From: Paenibacillus sp. FSL H7-0331
Lineage (GTDB): Bacteria; Bacillota; Bacilli; Paenibacillales; NBRC-103111
Length of the DNA stretch: 64,000 bases
Assembly (NCBI RefSeq): GCF_001956045.1
Contig: NZ_MRTH01000001.1
Span: 534,686-598,685 of the forward strand
Reading direction: 5' to 3'
Positions 33,325 through 43,540 of this stretch are shown here, piece by piece. The notes beneath the pieces are model-generated. The model did not search any database. It was not told where the DNA came from and saw nothing but the letters and a program-made list of their open reading frames with translations. Numbering within the stretch: the first letter of the stretch is position 1; each line of letters begins with the position of its first letter. The translations under genes were made by a program, and so were the position numbers.

Positions 33325-34833
33325 TTATTTGCCGTTTTTGTTGTAATCGGCTGTGAACTCTTCCATGATCTTGTCGCCGCCACCTTTAACCCATTTGTCT
33401 ACGGCATCGCTCCAGCCTTTGTCATCGAGCTCGCCTAGTGCAAACTTGGTTTGCGCATCGGTAATCGCCTTTTTCAAGTCTACGCCTTTTTCTGTGTTGG
33501 TATCCGATAATAATGCTGCGCTTAGATCATTAACCGCGATACCTTTATTGTCAGCGAACATTTTGTCAATTTTGGTTTCAATCGCATTTTTAGTAATCTT
33601 GATGCCGCCGTACTGATCGCCCCATCTTAGGTTAACAAACTCACCAGAAAGCTGCGAGCCATCGACTCTTTTCGTTGCTCCATTTTCAGCCTTGTAGTCA
33701 GTCCCTTCAATCCCGTTATTGAGCAGTGTCAGCATCTCTTCATCACCCAACTTATCCAGGAACGCCAGCACCTGCTTCATCTTGGCTTCAGTCGTAACAC
33801 TCGATTTTGGAATGACGATCAGAGAATCATAACCTACAGTGCCTCTTACCTTTTGTCCTTGCGGGCCATCGAAATTCTCAGCGACATCAACAACCACTTT
33901 CGGATTCGCTTTAATCATATCCAAATGACGGGTAGCGCCATCATCGATAACGGAGAAATACATGCCTGCTTTGCCCTGGTTAAAGTAATCGTATTTCTTG
34001 GCAATTGGGAAATCCGGGCTGATCAGCTTTTCGCTAACCATCTTTTTGTAGAGGTCCAAAGATTTCTTGAACTCTGGATATAGGAAGTCCGGTGTAATCT
34101 TGCCGTCCTTCAGTCCCCATCCATTCGGACCTCCATTGTAAATGGTCAGCTGCTTCAGCAATTCCATCGTAGCGTCTTCCTGGATTCCGGTCGTATTGTT
34201 CTTCCCATCCTTATCCGGGTCATTTAACGTAAAGGCTTTCGCCACATTGTAAATATCATCAGCTGTTTTAGGAGTTTGCAATCCCAGATTATCCAACCAA
34301 TCCTTGCGGAATATCATACCGTAACGGGCCAATACGCGCTCCCGCGGGATTCCATACAGCTTGCCGCTGACGCTCGCGTTTTTCACTGCAACCGGATTCA
34401 TCTTGCTGAGGTTTTTCGTGTCTTTAATAAATGGAGTCAAATCCCAGTACATACCTGACATTTGCGCGTTCAGCATGGCGGATTCCTTCGTTTTACGGAT
34501 CAGCATCACATCGGGCAGCTTACCGGAAGCATTTGTTGCACTAACCTTGTCATCATAGGCTGTACCCGCTCCAGGTACCCAGATAATATCAAGCTTCGTA
34601 TTGGTGTACTCTTCGATCTTTTTCTGAATGGGACTGTCCTTCTTTGGCGGCTCAGCACCTTGTTGAATCATCATAATCTGAAGCTCTAACGGCTTGGACG
34701 GTGTGCCTGCTGCCGTTTGTCCGGCCGGTGTTTCGGTTTTGCCTGTGCAGGCTGCCAGCAGTGACACCGACATGCAGGTCAAACAAACAACGCTAATCAT
34801 TTTCGCAAATTTACGAGTTTCATTCGTTTTCAT
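33325..34833 (-). CDS. Extracellular solute-binding lipoprotein, LplA type
   Basis: A 502-residue lipoprotein with lipobox SLLAAC (Cys29). The binding fold begins LELQIMMIQQGAEPPKKDSP; DPDKDGKNNTTGI in the middle is an EF-hand-like calcium loop common in Lpl-type binding proteins, and the C-terminal WVKGGGDKIMEEFTADYNKN is typical. It works with the permeases encoded upstream and the two glycosidase-like enzymes downstream, so it should capture an oligosaccharide from plant cell wall or similar material. Confidence 0.92.
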   Translation of the reverse strand: MKTNETRKFAKMISVVCLTCMSVSLLAACTGKTETPAGQTAAGTPSKPLELQIMMIQQGAEPPKKDSPIQKKIEEYTNTKLDIIWVPGAGTAYDDKVSATNASGKLPDVMLIRKTKESAMLNAQMSGMYWDLTPFIKDTKNLSKMNPVAVKNASVSGKLYGIPRERVLARYGMIFRKDWLDNLGLQTPKTADDIYNVAKAFTLNDPDKDGKNNTTGIQEDATMELLKQLTIYNGGPNGWGLKDGKITPDFLYPEFKKSLDLYKKMVSEKLISPDFPIAKKYDYFNQGKAGMYFSVIDDGATRHLDMIKANPKVVVDVAENFDGPQGQKVRGTVGYDSLIVIPKSSVTTEAKMKQVLAFLDKLGDEEMLTLLNNGIEGTDYKAENGATKRVDGSQLSGEFVNLRWGDQYGGIKITKNAIETKIDKMFADNKGIAVNDLSAALLSDTNTEKGVDLKKAITDAQTKFALGELDDKGWSDAVDKWVKGGGDKIMEEFTADYNKNGK

Positions 34834-34864
34834 AGTTAAATCTCCTCTTCATCTCTAGTTTAGT

Positions 34865-35743
34865 TTAACCCTTTACTGACCCCAATAACGCGCCTTTGGC
34901 AAAATGCTTTTGCAGAAACGGATATACAATCAGAATTGGCAGCGTCGAAAGCACAATAACTGCCATCTTGACCGTTTCCGCTGGTGGAGCAACAAAATCC
35001 TCACCGAAATTCGTAGAATCTCCAATCCCTCCCTGCGATAGAATAACGATTTGTCTGAGCCATACCTGAATCGGCCATAGCTTGCTGTCGTTAATATATA
35101 GAACAGCATTGAAGTAAGCATTCCAATGCCCTACCGCATAAAATAAAGCGAGTGAAGCCAATACGGGTGCCGACAATGGCAGCACAATTCGGAACAAAAT
35201 CCCCACATCGCTGCAGCCGTCAATCCTTGCTGCTTCCTCCAGACCATCAGGCAGGTTTTGAAAAAAGCTGCGCATAATAATCAGGTTAAAGGCGCTGATC
35301 AAGCCCGGAATGATAAGAGAGCCAACATTATCGAGCAGCCCCGTCTCCTTCACGACCAGATACGTAGGAATCATCCCACCGCTGAACAGCATTGAGAACA
35401 CAACCAGCTTCATGAACAGCTTGACGCCCATCAAATCTCTTTGCGCCAGCGGATACGCCATTAAGGCGGTGAACAACAGATTCGCCAGCGTTCCAACTAC
35501 CGTGATAAATATCGAAACGCCAAGGCTGGATAATATAATGTCCGTCGATAAAATATACTTGTAACCAACCAAAGAAAATTTGGTAGGGAATAAGATAAAT
35601 CCTTTCCTCAGCAATTCCTCAGGAGCTGTCAGTGACGAAGCGATGATAAAGATAAAAGGCAGGATACAAGCGGCGGCAATAAGGAGCAGAAGTAAGTAAT
35701 TGATTCCGTCAAGCAATCTGCTGGATAGTTGTTTTTCTACCAT
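34865..35743 (-). CDS. Carbohydrate ABC permease, LplC/YtcP type
   Basis: ATG 35743 is taken as start because AAGGAGG lies before it; the frame from 35788 has none. The 292-residue product has six membrane helices, MLFSGGMIPTYLVVKETGLL and EAA loop DGLEEAARIDGCSDVGILFR. It partners the permease at 35806. Confidence 0.88.
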   Translation of the reverse strand: MVEKQLSSRLLDGINYLLLLLIAAACILPFIFIIASSLTAPEELLRKGFILFPTKFSLVGYKYILSTDIILSSLGVSIFITVVGTLANLLFTALMAYPLAQRDLMGVKLFMKLVVFSMLFSGGMIPTYLVVKETGLLDNVGSLIIPGLISAFNLIIMRSFFQNLPDGLEEAARIDGCSDVGILFRIVLPLSAPVLASLALFYAVGHWNAYFNAVLYINDSKLWPIQVWLRQIVILSQGGIGDSTNFGEDFVAPPAETVKMAVIVLSTLPILIVYPFLQKHFAKGALLGSVKG

Positions 35744-35805
35744 AAGGGTTTGATCCTCCTTCGAGTTTGACTGGAACCTTGAGTGCAATGGCCAAGCGTC
35801 GCTTA

Positions 35806-36756
35806 TTAATAAATACCCTCTTCACCGAACTTTTTGGCTAAGCGATTTGCCCCGGTTACCAACAGCAGCCCGATGATCGATTTAAACACACCTACCGCTG
35901 TACTGTAACTGAACTTCCCTTGCGAAATCCCAGTCGTGTATACATACGTATCGAACACTTCTCCAACCTCGCGGTTCAATGGATTAACCATCAGGAAAAT
36001 TTGCTCGAAGCCGGAATCAAGGAACGTGCCAATCCGCAGAATAAGTAAAATAATGATCGTACTGCGAATCGCAGGAAGCGTAATATGCCACATTTGTCTC
36101 CAACGATTAGCCCCGTCGATGCGGGCTGCTTCATACAATCCAGGATCGACACCAGCGAGCGCAGCCAGAAAAATAATCGTGCCCCATCCCGTTTCTTTCC
36201 ATATCACTTGTGAGGTAACGATCGTTCGGAACCAATCCTTGCTTAGCAGAAACTTGACCGGCTCAGCTCCCATATTATTCAGCATCGTGTTGACGATTCC
36301 GCCCTCTGTCGAGAAGAACAGGAAGCTGATTCCGACTACAACTACCCACGATACAAAATGCGGTACATAGATGAGTGTTTGAATCCATCGTTTAAATATA
36401 TCTCGGCGAACCTCATTGAGCATCAGCGAAATGATAATCGGTAATGGAAAGAAAAACACGATGTTATACACAGCCAGAATGAATGTATTCTTGAACAGCT
36501 GCCAGAACATCTCATTGCCAAAAAACGTTTCGAAATGCTTGAACCCAACCCATTTACTCCCAAAAAAACCCAGGAACGGCTGGTAATCCTGAAACGCAAT
36601 GAGTATGCCCCACATCGGCATATACTTATAAATTAGGAAGTACAGCAGTCCCGGAAGCAGCATAATAAAAAACCATTTTTGCCGTTTGAGTCTTCGTTTA
36701 AAAGCATTCATTTTGGAATCTGAAATGGATGACTTCGTTTCAGATACAGCCTGCAT
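35806..36756 (-). CDS. Carbohydrate ABC permease, LplB type
   Basis: A 316-residue protein with six membrane helices, YMPMWGILIAFQDYQPFLG, EAA loop GLYEAARIDGANRWRQMWHI and C-terminus NRLAKKFGEEGIY. First gene of the five-gene operon permease, permease, lipoprotein, GH43-like, propeller. Unlike the other Lpl-type set at 22-25 kb there is no regulator gene directly next to it; the two-component system at 38.1-40.6 kb is the nearest. Confidence 0.9.
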   Translation of the reverse strand: MQAVSETKSSISDSKMNAFKRRLKRQKWFFIMLLPGLLYFLIYKYMPMWGILIAFQDYQPFLGFFGSKWVGFKHFETFFGNEMFWQLFKNTFILAVYNIVFFFPLPIIISLMLNEVRRDIFKRWIQTLIYVPHFVSWVVVVGISFLFFSTEGGIVNTMLNNMGAEPVKFLLSKDWFRTIVTSQVIWKETGWGTIIFLAALAGVDPGLYEAARIDGANRWRQMWHITLPAIRSTIIILLILRIGTFLDSGFEQIFLMVNPLNREVGEVFDTYVYTTGISQGKFSYSTAVGVFKSIIGLLLVTGANRLAKKFGEEGIY

Positions 36757-36947
36757 CTTGGTTCACTCCCCATTCACCCGTTGTATGGTCGTTTGTCTGT
36801 AGCTCATACTTTATAGGCTTTGACAGTTACCGTCTACAATCACGGCAGCAGATCATGGGGTTGTGATAGCCTCAGAGTCCGATTTACATGTCAATTTGAT
36901 CATTAATAATCATTATGGCAGATCGGATAATCTCTTAAGAAGCCAAA

Positions 36948-36969
36948 AAACCTCCTTGATGGGAGGTTT
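36948..36969 (-). terminator. Rho-independent terminator of the nitric oxide synthase gene
   Basis: AAACCTCC / GGAGGTTT forms a perfect 8-base stem with a 6-base loop followed on the minus strand by a run of T. It begins 12 bases after the stop at 36981. Confidence 0.85.
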
Positions 36970-36980
36970 CGCTGGTAGCT

Positions 36981-38063
36981 CTATATCGTTTCATCGTAAA
37001 AAAAATTCGGTTTTACAATGGCATCCTCATACTGCCGATGGAAAATATGTGTCGTCGCAGGCGATAAGGGAGGAATCAACCATGACCAATTCCCGGTCAC
37101 CTGACGATCCTTCTTTTGCTCGTTAGCCTCAAATCTCATAAATTGCTGGGCGGCTGTATGGTGGTCGACGATGGCTACGCCATGCTGCCTGAAAGAATCC
37201 AATACGGCTATATTTAATTCGACCAGCGCGCGATCCTTCCATAAGGTTGAATCCCTGCTCGTATCCAGTCCCATCATATCGGCTACCTTGGGCAGCATAT
37301 TATAACGTCCTGTATCGGCAAGATTCCGCGCTCCAATCTCAGTTCCCATATACCAGCCGTTGAAGGGAGCTGCTGTATAATGAATGCCTCCAATCTCCAG
37401 CCGCATATTGGAGACCATTGGCACGGCGTACCATTGCAGCCCCAAATCGGCAAAGCCAGGGAGCTCCGGATGGCACAAAGGCACCTCCATGATAAGCGAT
37501 GACGGAATCTCAAATAGCCGCGGCACTCGATTGCCTATTTTCACCAAGAGCGGCAGCACGTCAAAGGAACCCCCGGCTCCCCTCCAGCCCAGCTCCTGGC
37601 AAAGCTTTGTGATGGCAACGGAATCCGGATCTCCAACCACACCACCATCGGTTTCATAACCCGCGTAACGAATAAGTTGATGATTCATAATGCGAATCTG
37701 CTGCTCCGGCTGAATAGCAGGCTTGAAAATAGTGATGGTCGGACGAATCCGACCACCATTCGTAGCGTATTCGATATGACGGTACAGCGCCTGAGCGATC
37801 TCTTCCTCCGTTTCCAGAGTGCGCGCATCGATAACATGCAGGGTCTCCCAGAACAACCTGCCGATGCATTTATTGCTGTTTCGCCATGCCAGCTTGGCTC
37901 CATATTGCAGTTCCTCAAGCGTATGCTCATAAAAACCCTGTTCGGCTATCGCTTGCCGGATCTCTATAATTCGTTGTTCCATTTCACCCATAGTTTTGCC
38001 TGTTTCGCTGTAGCATGTATGAATAAAATGCTCGGCTTCTTCAACCTCATGATATACATTCAT
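36981..38063 (-). CDS. nos: Bacterial nitric oxide synthase, oxygenase domain
   Basis: A 360-residue protein equal in length to Bacillus NOS. Cys66 in RNSNKCIGRLFW is the heme thiolate ligand, and Glu242 in NGWYMGTEIGARNLAD binds the arginine guanidinium. The C-terminal NWSWLIPPLSPATTHIFHR is the conserved pterin/dimer region. It converts L-arginine to citrulline and NO using electrons from general flavodoxin-type reductases; there is no reductase domain, as in other Bacillales. It is downstream of the response regulator at 38143 (79-base gap) and could be read from the same promoter. Confidence 0.95.
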   Translation of the reverse strand: MNVYHEVEEAEHFIHTCYSETGKTMGEMEQRIIEIRQAIAEQGFYEHTLEELQYGAKLAWRNSNKCIGRLFWETLHVIDARTLETEEEIAQALYRHIEYATNGGRIRPTITIFKPAIQPEQQIRIMNHQLIRYAGYETDGGVVGDPDSVAITKLCQELGWRGAGGSFDVLPLLVKIGNRVPRLFEIPSSLIMEVPLCHPELPGFADLGLQWYAVPMVSNMRLEIGGIHYTAAPFNGWYMGTEIGARNLADTGRYNMLPKVADMMGLDTSRDSTLWKDRALVELNIAVLDSFRQHGVAIVDHHTAAQQFMRFEANEQKKDRQVTGNWSWLIPPLSPATTHIFHRQYEDAIVKPNFFYDETI

Positions 38064-38142
38064 ATTGAATTCGTACTCCTATCCTTATCCTGCTCTCTAT
38101 TATAGTAAAAACAGGCTTCGATTCCAAATAGGAGCTCACCGT

Positions 38143-38931
38143 TCACGATTTAAATTGGTCCTGGAATTGGCTCGGAGTGATATTCACATACTTTTTGAAA
38201 ATGCTGATAAAATATTTGTAATCCTTGAAACCGACATCGGAGGCGATGGTATACACCTTGCCTCCACCGGTCTTCAGCTGATCCATGGCCTTTTGAATCC
38301 GGTATCGATTCAGGAATTCATTGAACGTATAGGTCGTTTCTGTTTTAAACTTCTGATTTAAGTAGGTAGAGCTGATCCCGAGCTGTGTGACCAGATCTTG
38401 AATGCTGATCCGCTCTGCGTAATTCAACTGAATATAAGCAATCATCTGGGCTACATATTTGGAAGCCTTCGTTGGCGCATCGTTCATCAAGGCAGCACTA
38501 AGAACCTCGTCCAATTGCTTGTGGTTGTTCTTAATGAGCTGGTATTTCTTCTTAAGCTCAATCTGTGTTTTGGCCCGTGCTAGGGCTTCAATTAATTGAT
38601 GCTGCTCCAACGGCTTCAGCAAATATTCGCTAACACCCAGATGCACGGCTTTTTGGGCCAGATGGAATTCATCGTATCCGGAAACAATAATGAAACTGCA
38701 GGTTGCCGCATCCATACTGCGCTCTATCATCGTGATCCCGTCCATTAAGGGCATATTCACATCCGCTATGACGATATCCGGCTGCAGTTCAATAATCTTC
38801 GATAGTCCCTCAGCGCCATTAACGGCCTCATCGATGACAATACAATCCGAACCAAGCCAGTCGAATGTATAACGCAAGCCCTTACGTATCATTTCCTCAT
38901 CTTCCACAAGCAGTACCTTAAACACCTTCAT
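38143..38931 (-). CDS. Response regulator with AraC DNA-binding domain
   Basis: ATG 38931 is used; the frame also allows GTG at 38934. A 262-residue protein: receiver 1-120 with DIVIADVNMPLMDG (phospho-Asp) and YLLKPLEQ (Lys), then a short linker and AraC motifs at about 165-262 (IQDLVTQLGISSTYLNQKFK and VYTIASDVGFKDYKYFISIF). It overlaps the kinase gene by 14 bases. Likely target is the importer starting at 44587, or the nos gene immediately downstream. Confidence 0.92.
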   Translation of the reverse strand: MKVFKVLLVEDEEMIRKGLRYTFDWLGSDCIVIDEAVNGAEGLSKIIELQPDIVIADVNMPLMDGITMIERSMDAATCSFIIVSGYDEFHLAQKAVHLGVSEYLLKPLEQHQLIEALARAKTQIELKKKYQLIKNNHKQLDEVLSAALMNDAPTKASKYVAQMIAYIQLNYAERISIQDLVTQLGISSTYLNQKFKTETTYTFNEFLNRYRIQKAMDQLKTGGGKVYTIASDVGFKDYKYFISIFKKYVNITPSQFQDQFKS

Positions 38932-40618
38932 CACCTTTTTCGTAGGGAATTAAGATTGTGACACTCGTTCCTGAGTCAGGGGAGCTCTGAAGCTGAATGC
39001 CGTATTGCTCACCATACAAAAGCACCAGACGGCGATGAAGATTATTGAGTCCGATATGCTTGCTCTGATTATCCGGGCTGCTCAGAATATCCCTGATTTC
39101 CGCGAGCCTCCGATCGTCCATGCCATCTCCATTATCCACGACTTCCAGCACCAGATCCTGACCTACCACATACCCTCGAATCGAAATGAACAAAGCCTCC
39201 TGATGCTGATACCCGTATTTAATTGAGTTCTCGATAATTGCCTGCAGGAGAAGCTTCGGAACCAAGGCGTTCTGTCCCTCGGTGGATACGTCGATCGTGT
39301 AGGTTAATCGGTCCTTAAAGCGTATTTGCTGGAGCTTCAAGTAATCGATCACATGGTTCAAATCACCCTTCATTAATACCGTTTGTCCATCATTGCTGAT
39401 ACTATAACGAAGCAGTCTGGAGAGGATCATGACAATCTCCTGCGCCTGTTGGCTGTCTACGACAATGGCATAGCGCAGAATTTCCAGCACATTAAAAATA
39501 AAATGCGGATGAAACTGTGATTGCAGCTGCTTAACTTCTATCAGACGTCTAAGGTTCGATAGCTCCTCGTTCTTGTGCAATAATTCATTTAGACGGTTAA
39601 GCATAATATTAAATTGATTGGCCAATGTCTCGAATTCATCCCCGGTTTTGATTTCAACGTAAGCATCCAGATGACCCTCCTGCAGCTTGTTCACGGCAAA
39701 CAGCAGCTTGTCTATGGATGCGGTATTGCGCGATGACATTTTTTGTGACAAAAAATGAACCATCACCCATAACAAAATACTAGTTACGATAATAAACACC
39801 GTTAACGAGATATAAGCATATTTCTCGATCCGCAGGGAATTCAGTGTATATACCTTCATTTGAGCGGTTGGAATATTGGATTGGCTCACATAATATCTGC
39901 CATTATTTAATTGAATGTAGCCCTGGGCATCGTATATTGGATTAAATTTGTTCATTAACCCTTTGGCAATATTGTTCGTCGTGGCTATAATCGTGTTGTG
40001 CTGGTCGGTGATGACCGATATTTCATTGTTTTGCACAAATATAAGCTTCTGTACATCTTCTTCATATAATTGATACACCAAATAACCGACCACCGTATTA
40101 TTGTGCAGGATCGCTTTCCCGAAGGTATATAAGGTGAAACGATCGTGAGAGTAGGCAATGTGATTCGTTTCTGTCAGAGTTGCTGTGGCTGTAGGGGGAA
40201 TCCGAGGTACAATATCCTTGAATACCATATCCTCGATCAAGCCGTTGGAAGGTGCGGAGGATGCAACGAATATGCCCTTCACATCGATGATATGAAATAC
40301 ACTTTTCACCTTTTGATGGTTATTAAATTCATAAAATTGTTCATACACGTCCTGGCTGTTCGCACGCGTAACGGCATAATCAATAACAAGCGGCAGTGCG
40401 GCCATCCGGTTGATTTCCTTATAATATTCATTGTATATTTTGGACATCGACTGATTGATCGTTTCGTTGGCTTCCATAGTTTCATTCGCCAATATGATTT
40501 TATTATTGATAAGAGTAAAGATCAGAAACAAGATAAACAACACGATAATCGGCATAAAGGTATACAGTAAAAACAAACGACGAGTGGACTCCTTAAAGTT
40601 GTTCTTATTCGCCTCCAT
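38918..40618 (-). CDS. Sensor histidine kinase, YesM type
   Basis: ATG 40618 is preferred to the longer frame from 40699, giving a charged N-terminus followed by the first membrane helix; 566 residues. Extracellular sensor about 40-270, second helix about 272-296, HAMP, then SQFHPHFIFNVLEILRYAIV with the phosphorylated His and a HATPase with LLLQAIIENSIKYGYQ and VVDNGDGMDD. Its ribosome site (GTGGTGG) is only fair. It forms a pair with the response regulator downstream. Confidence 0.9.
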   Translation of the reverse strand: MEANKNNFKESTRRLFLLYTFMPIIVLFILFLIFTLINNKIILANETMEANETINQSMSKIYNEYYKEINRMAALPLVIDYAVTRANSQDVYEQFYEFNNHQKVKSVFHIIDVKGIFVASSAPSNGLIEDMVFKDIVPRIPPTATATLTETNHIAYSHDRFTLYTFGKAILHNNTVVGYLVYQLYEEDVQKLIFVQNNEISVITDQHNTIIATTNNIAKGLMNKFNPIYDAQGYIQLNNGRYYVSQSNIPTAQMKVYTLNSLRIEKYAYISLTVFIIVTSILLWVMVHFLSQKMSSRNTASIDKLLFAVNKLQEGHLDAYVEIKTGDEFETLANQFNIMLNRLNELLHKNEELSNLRRLIEVKQLQSQFHPHFIFNVLEILRYAIVVDSQQAQEIVMILSRLLRYSISNDGQTVLMKGDLNHVIDYLKLQQIRFKDRLTYTIDVSTEGQNALVPKLLLQAIIENSIKYGYQHQEALFISIRGYVVGQDLVLEVVDNGDGMDDRRLAEIRDILSSPDNQSKHIGLNNLHRRLVLLYGEQYGIQLQSSPDSGTSVTILIPYEKGDEGV

Positions 40619-40700
40619 ACCACCACATCCCGCACTATATAGTTGATTACCAGAGCCCTCATCATACCTTACTTGGTTAATCTTAAACAAGTACAACAAA

Positions 40701-40730
40701 GGCTGGCCCCGCTTGATGCAGGAACCAACC
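40701..40730 (-). terminator. Probable terminator of the Fbp/Afu-type importer operon
   Basis: GGCTGGCCCC and GGAACCAACC pair over ten positions with three G-U wobbles; TTTGTTG follows on the minus strand. It starts 33 bases after the stop at 40764. Confidence 0.6.
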
Positions 40731-40763
40731 GTAAGACCAAGAGTTTACAAGAACAGCCCACAC

Positions 40764-42419
40764 TTACATGGTGATGTCCTTTTTGCCCGACAATTTGAAA
40801 AACAAGAGCAGTGACAGGACCGTAATGATAGTAAGCATCGTCGATAAGGCTGCTGCTACACCGTAGTTGCCGCGAATAACCTCCGTATAAATGGCCACTG
40901 TCATCGTTTTTGTGGAGCCTGTGTACAAAATGATGGAGGTGCTTAATTCCGTAATAATGCTGATCCAGCTTAAAATCGCACCCGCTATGACCCCGGAAAT
41001 CATCATGGGCAGCGTTATTTTGAAAAACGTCTTCATGGTCGAGGCACCCAGGCTGATCGCCGCTTCCTCTATACTATCGTTTACCTGATGCAGTACAGCC
41101 GCGCTGGATCGAATCGTATAAGGCAGACGCCTGATGACGAAGGCTGCAATCAGTATAATCGCCGTGCCGCTCAGTACAAGCGGCTTGTGATTGAAGGTAA
41201 CGAGCAGGGCAATACCGAGAATCGAGCCCGGAACAATGTAGGGGAACATCGTGAACACATCCAGGATATTGGAGGTCACACCTCTTCTTTTGACCGTTAC
41301 ATAAGCGATAAGTATCGCCAACAGAACAATGATAGAGATTGAAATCGCCGCCAATATAAAGGTATTCGCAATAGAATCACCAATCTTCGTAAAAGCAGCG
41401 CGATAGCTGTTCAATGAGTACCCGGATACAAATATGCGTCCCGACGTGTTGAGAAAGGAGGTATACATGACATACACCTGCGGCAGCAAAGCGATTGCGG
41501 TATACACATAGACGACACCATGAACGATAATATTACCCAAGCCCTTCTTCTCTTTGGGCTGTATTGGATTCAGCGCGCTCATCGTGAACGATTTGCGGTT
41601 GGATATATATTTTTGCAAAAGAAATATCGATGTAGCAAATATAACTACGAGCACACTAATAGCGGCTGCAAAACCATCATCCCCGCCAACCTCACTAATA
41701 AATTCGGTAAAAATAAGTACAGGGATCGTTTTATATCCTTCACCGATTAGCATCGGTGTCCCGAAATCAGCCAATGCACGCATAAACACGAGCATTCCGC
41801 CTGCAAGCAATGTTGGTGTAATGAGCGGAATCAGCACCTTCCACATTTTGCGGATTCCGGTGCAGTTCATGCTCTCGGCTGCCTCCATCAAAGAATTATC
41901 CACATTCTTTAGCGCCCCGGACACATACATGAAGACGAGCGGGGACAGCTGGAGTGTCAGCACGAGCACGATTCCTGTAAAGCCATACACATCAGGCATC
42001 GGAATTCCCAATGCACCCTTAACAAAGTTGGTGATAACTCCGTTTCTGCCAAGCAGCAGAATCCATGAGTAAGCACCAATGAACGGGGCAGACATCGAGG
42101 AAATGAGGATCAGAATTTGAATGGTGCCGCTGCCCTTGATCTTGAACGTCGACATGATATAGGCCAGCGGTGCTGCAATCACAACGGATAAAATCGTCAC
42201 ACAGGCCGTTACCTTCATGCTGTTAAACAAGGCATTCATATAATACTGCTTGCTAAAAAATTTCACAAAATAAGCAAGGGAAAAGGCGCCGGTCGTACCG
42301 TCAAAAAAGCTTTTGGTCAATAATGTAAACAAGGGAAAAGCCAGAAACACAAGATAGATCACAAAGATCAATATCGTAATGGGCATCCAGATATCAAGCC
42401 GCTGACTTCGTTGATTCAT
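40764..42419 (-). CDS. ABC transporter permease, fused FbpB/AfuB type
   Basis: A 551-residue protein with about twelve membrane helices in two related halves. Each half has an EAA loop: NSLMEAAESMNCTGIRKMWKV and DSIEEAAISLGASTMKTFFK. Such fused permeases serve ferric iron, thiamin, phosphonate or hexose-phosphate importers. Its start overlaps the ATPase stop by four bases. The operon is lipoprotein, ATPase, permease, complete for one importer. Confidence 0.9.
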   Translation of the reverse strand: MNQRSQRLDIWMPITILIFVIYLVFLAFPLFTLLTKSFFDGTTGAFSLAYFVKFFSKQYYMNALFNSMKVTACVTILSVVIAAPLAYIMSTFKIKGSGTIQILILISSMSAPFIGAYSWILLLGRNGVITNFVKGALGIPMPDVYGFTGIVLVLTLQLSPLVFMYVSGALKNVDNSLMEAAESMNCTGIRKMWKVLIPLITPTLLAGGMLVFMRALADFGTPMLIGEGYKTIPVLIFTEFISEVGGDDGFAAAISVLVVIFATSIFLLQKYISNRKSFTMSALNPIQPKEKKGLGNIIVHGVVYVYTAIALLPQVYVMYTSFLNTSGRIFVSGYSLNSYRAAFTKIGDSIANTFILAAISISIIVLLAILIAYVTVKRRGVTSNILDVFTMFPYIVPGSILGIALLVTFNHKPLVLSGTAIILIAAFVIRRLPYTIRSSAAVLHQVNDSIEEAAISLGASTMKTFFKITLPMMISGVIAGAILSWISIITELSTSIILYTGSTKTMTVAIYTEVIRGNYGVAAALSTMLTIITVLSLLLFFKLSGKKDITM

Positions 42420-43516
42420 AGGCCGATGGCCCCCGTATAATTCATCTCACCCTGCTCATCATACACATTCATTTTGTCCATATTGGCTTTCAGATAAATC
42501 ACCGAGCCCGGCTTTAACAGATTACCAGTTGTCGACTCTATGGTGATTTCAACTCGCAAGCCCGTTTCCAGGTCTGCGAAGTAATGGGTATTCTGCCCGA
42601 GAAAAATACTGCTTACTATCGTTGTCTTAATTCCAGTGCCATCCTCGGAAATGATAAATTCTTCCGGCCTAACAGATAGTTTGACGGGCTGCACTTCAGC
42701 GGACGTAGGCACCTTGATATTGTTCACTCGCTCTTCATAGCCGGGACTGAAACGAACACGGTACTCATTGTTCACTTTGGTCAAAGTCCCCTCCAAAATA
42801 TTGGTATGTCCTATGAAGGTTGCAACAAATATGTTAGCAGGCCGTTGATAAATCTCCTGAGGCGTTCCTACATGTTGGATAATACCGGATTTCATGACAG
42901 CAATCCGATCGGAGACCGCCATGGCTTCCTCTTGGTCATGTGTGACATACACCGTTGTAATGCCAACGCTATTCTGAATTTCTTTGATTGCATTGCGCAT
43001 TTCAATACGAAGCTTGGCATCCAGATTGGACAAGGGCTCATCCATCAGCAGCACATCAGGACGTATCACGATAGCTCTCGCTAACGCTACCCGCTGCTGC
43101 TGTCCGCCAGATAAATTTTGCGGCAGTCTGTCCTTGTACTGATCAATTTGCACGACCTTCAGTACCTCGGCCACTTTCTTTTCAATATCCGCCTTTGATA
43201 CTTTACGATTCTCCAAGCCAAAGGCAACATTGCCCTTAACGGTTAAGTGAGGAAAAATCGCATAGTTCTGGAACACCATGCCTATATTCCTTTTGCCCGG
43301 CGCTACCTGGTTAATAACACGTTCATTAAAGCGAATCTCCCCGCCTTCTACGGAGTTAAAGCCGGCAACCATACGCAGGAGCGTCGTTTTTCCGCATCCT
43401 GAGGGACCAAGCAGGGTGAAGAACTCACCCTGTTTGATATTAAGTGTCAGCTCAGGAATCACTTTGGTATCGCCATATTTCTTCACAACATCCTGGAAGG
43501 ATATGGTTACGCTCAT
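42416..43516 (-). CDS. ABC transporter ATPase, FbpC/PotA type
   Basis: ATG 43516 has a GGTGG site six bases before it and is preferred to GTG 43525; 366 residues. Walker A GPSGCGKTT, Q loop in MVFQNYAIFPHLTV, signature LSGGQQQR, Walker B VLLMDEPLSNLD and switch His in VYVTHDQEEA. A C-terminal TOBE domain covers about 240-366. The only CUT1/Fbp-like ATPase in the left two thirds of the window, but its genes pair it with the FbpB-type permease rather than with the sugar permeases. Confidence 0.93.
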   Translation of the reverse strand: MSVTISFQDVVKKYGDTKVIPELTLNIKQGEFFTLLGPSGCGKTTLLRMVAGFNSVEGGEIRFNERVINQVAPGKRNIGMVFQNYAIFPHLTVKGNVAFGLENRKVSKADIEKKVAEVLKVVQIDQYKDRLPQNLSGGQQQRVALARAIVIRPDVLLMDEPLSNLDAKLRIEMRNAIKEIQNSVGITTVYVTHDQEEAMAVSDRIAVMKSGIIQHVGTPQEIYQRPANIFVATFIGHTNILEGTLTKVNNEYRVRFSPGYEERVNNIKVPTSAEVQPVKLSVRPEEFIISEDGTGIKTTIVSSIFLGQNTHYFADLETGLRVEITIESTTGNLLKPGSVIYLKANMDKMNVYDEQGEMNYTGAIGL

Positions 43517-43540
43517 CGTTTCCACCCGATTTCTTTATGT

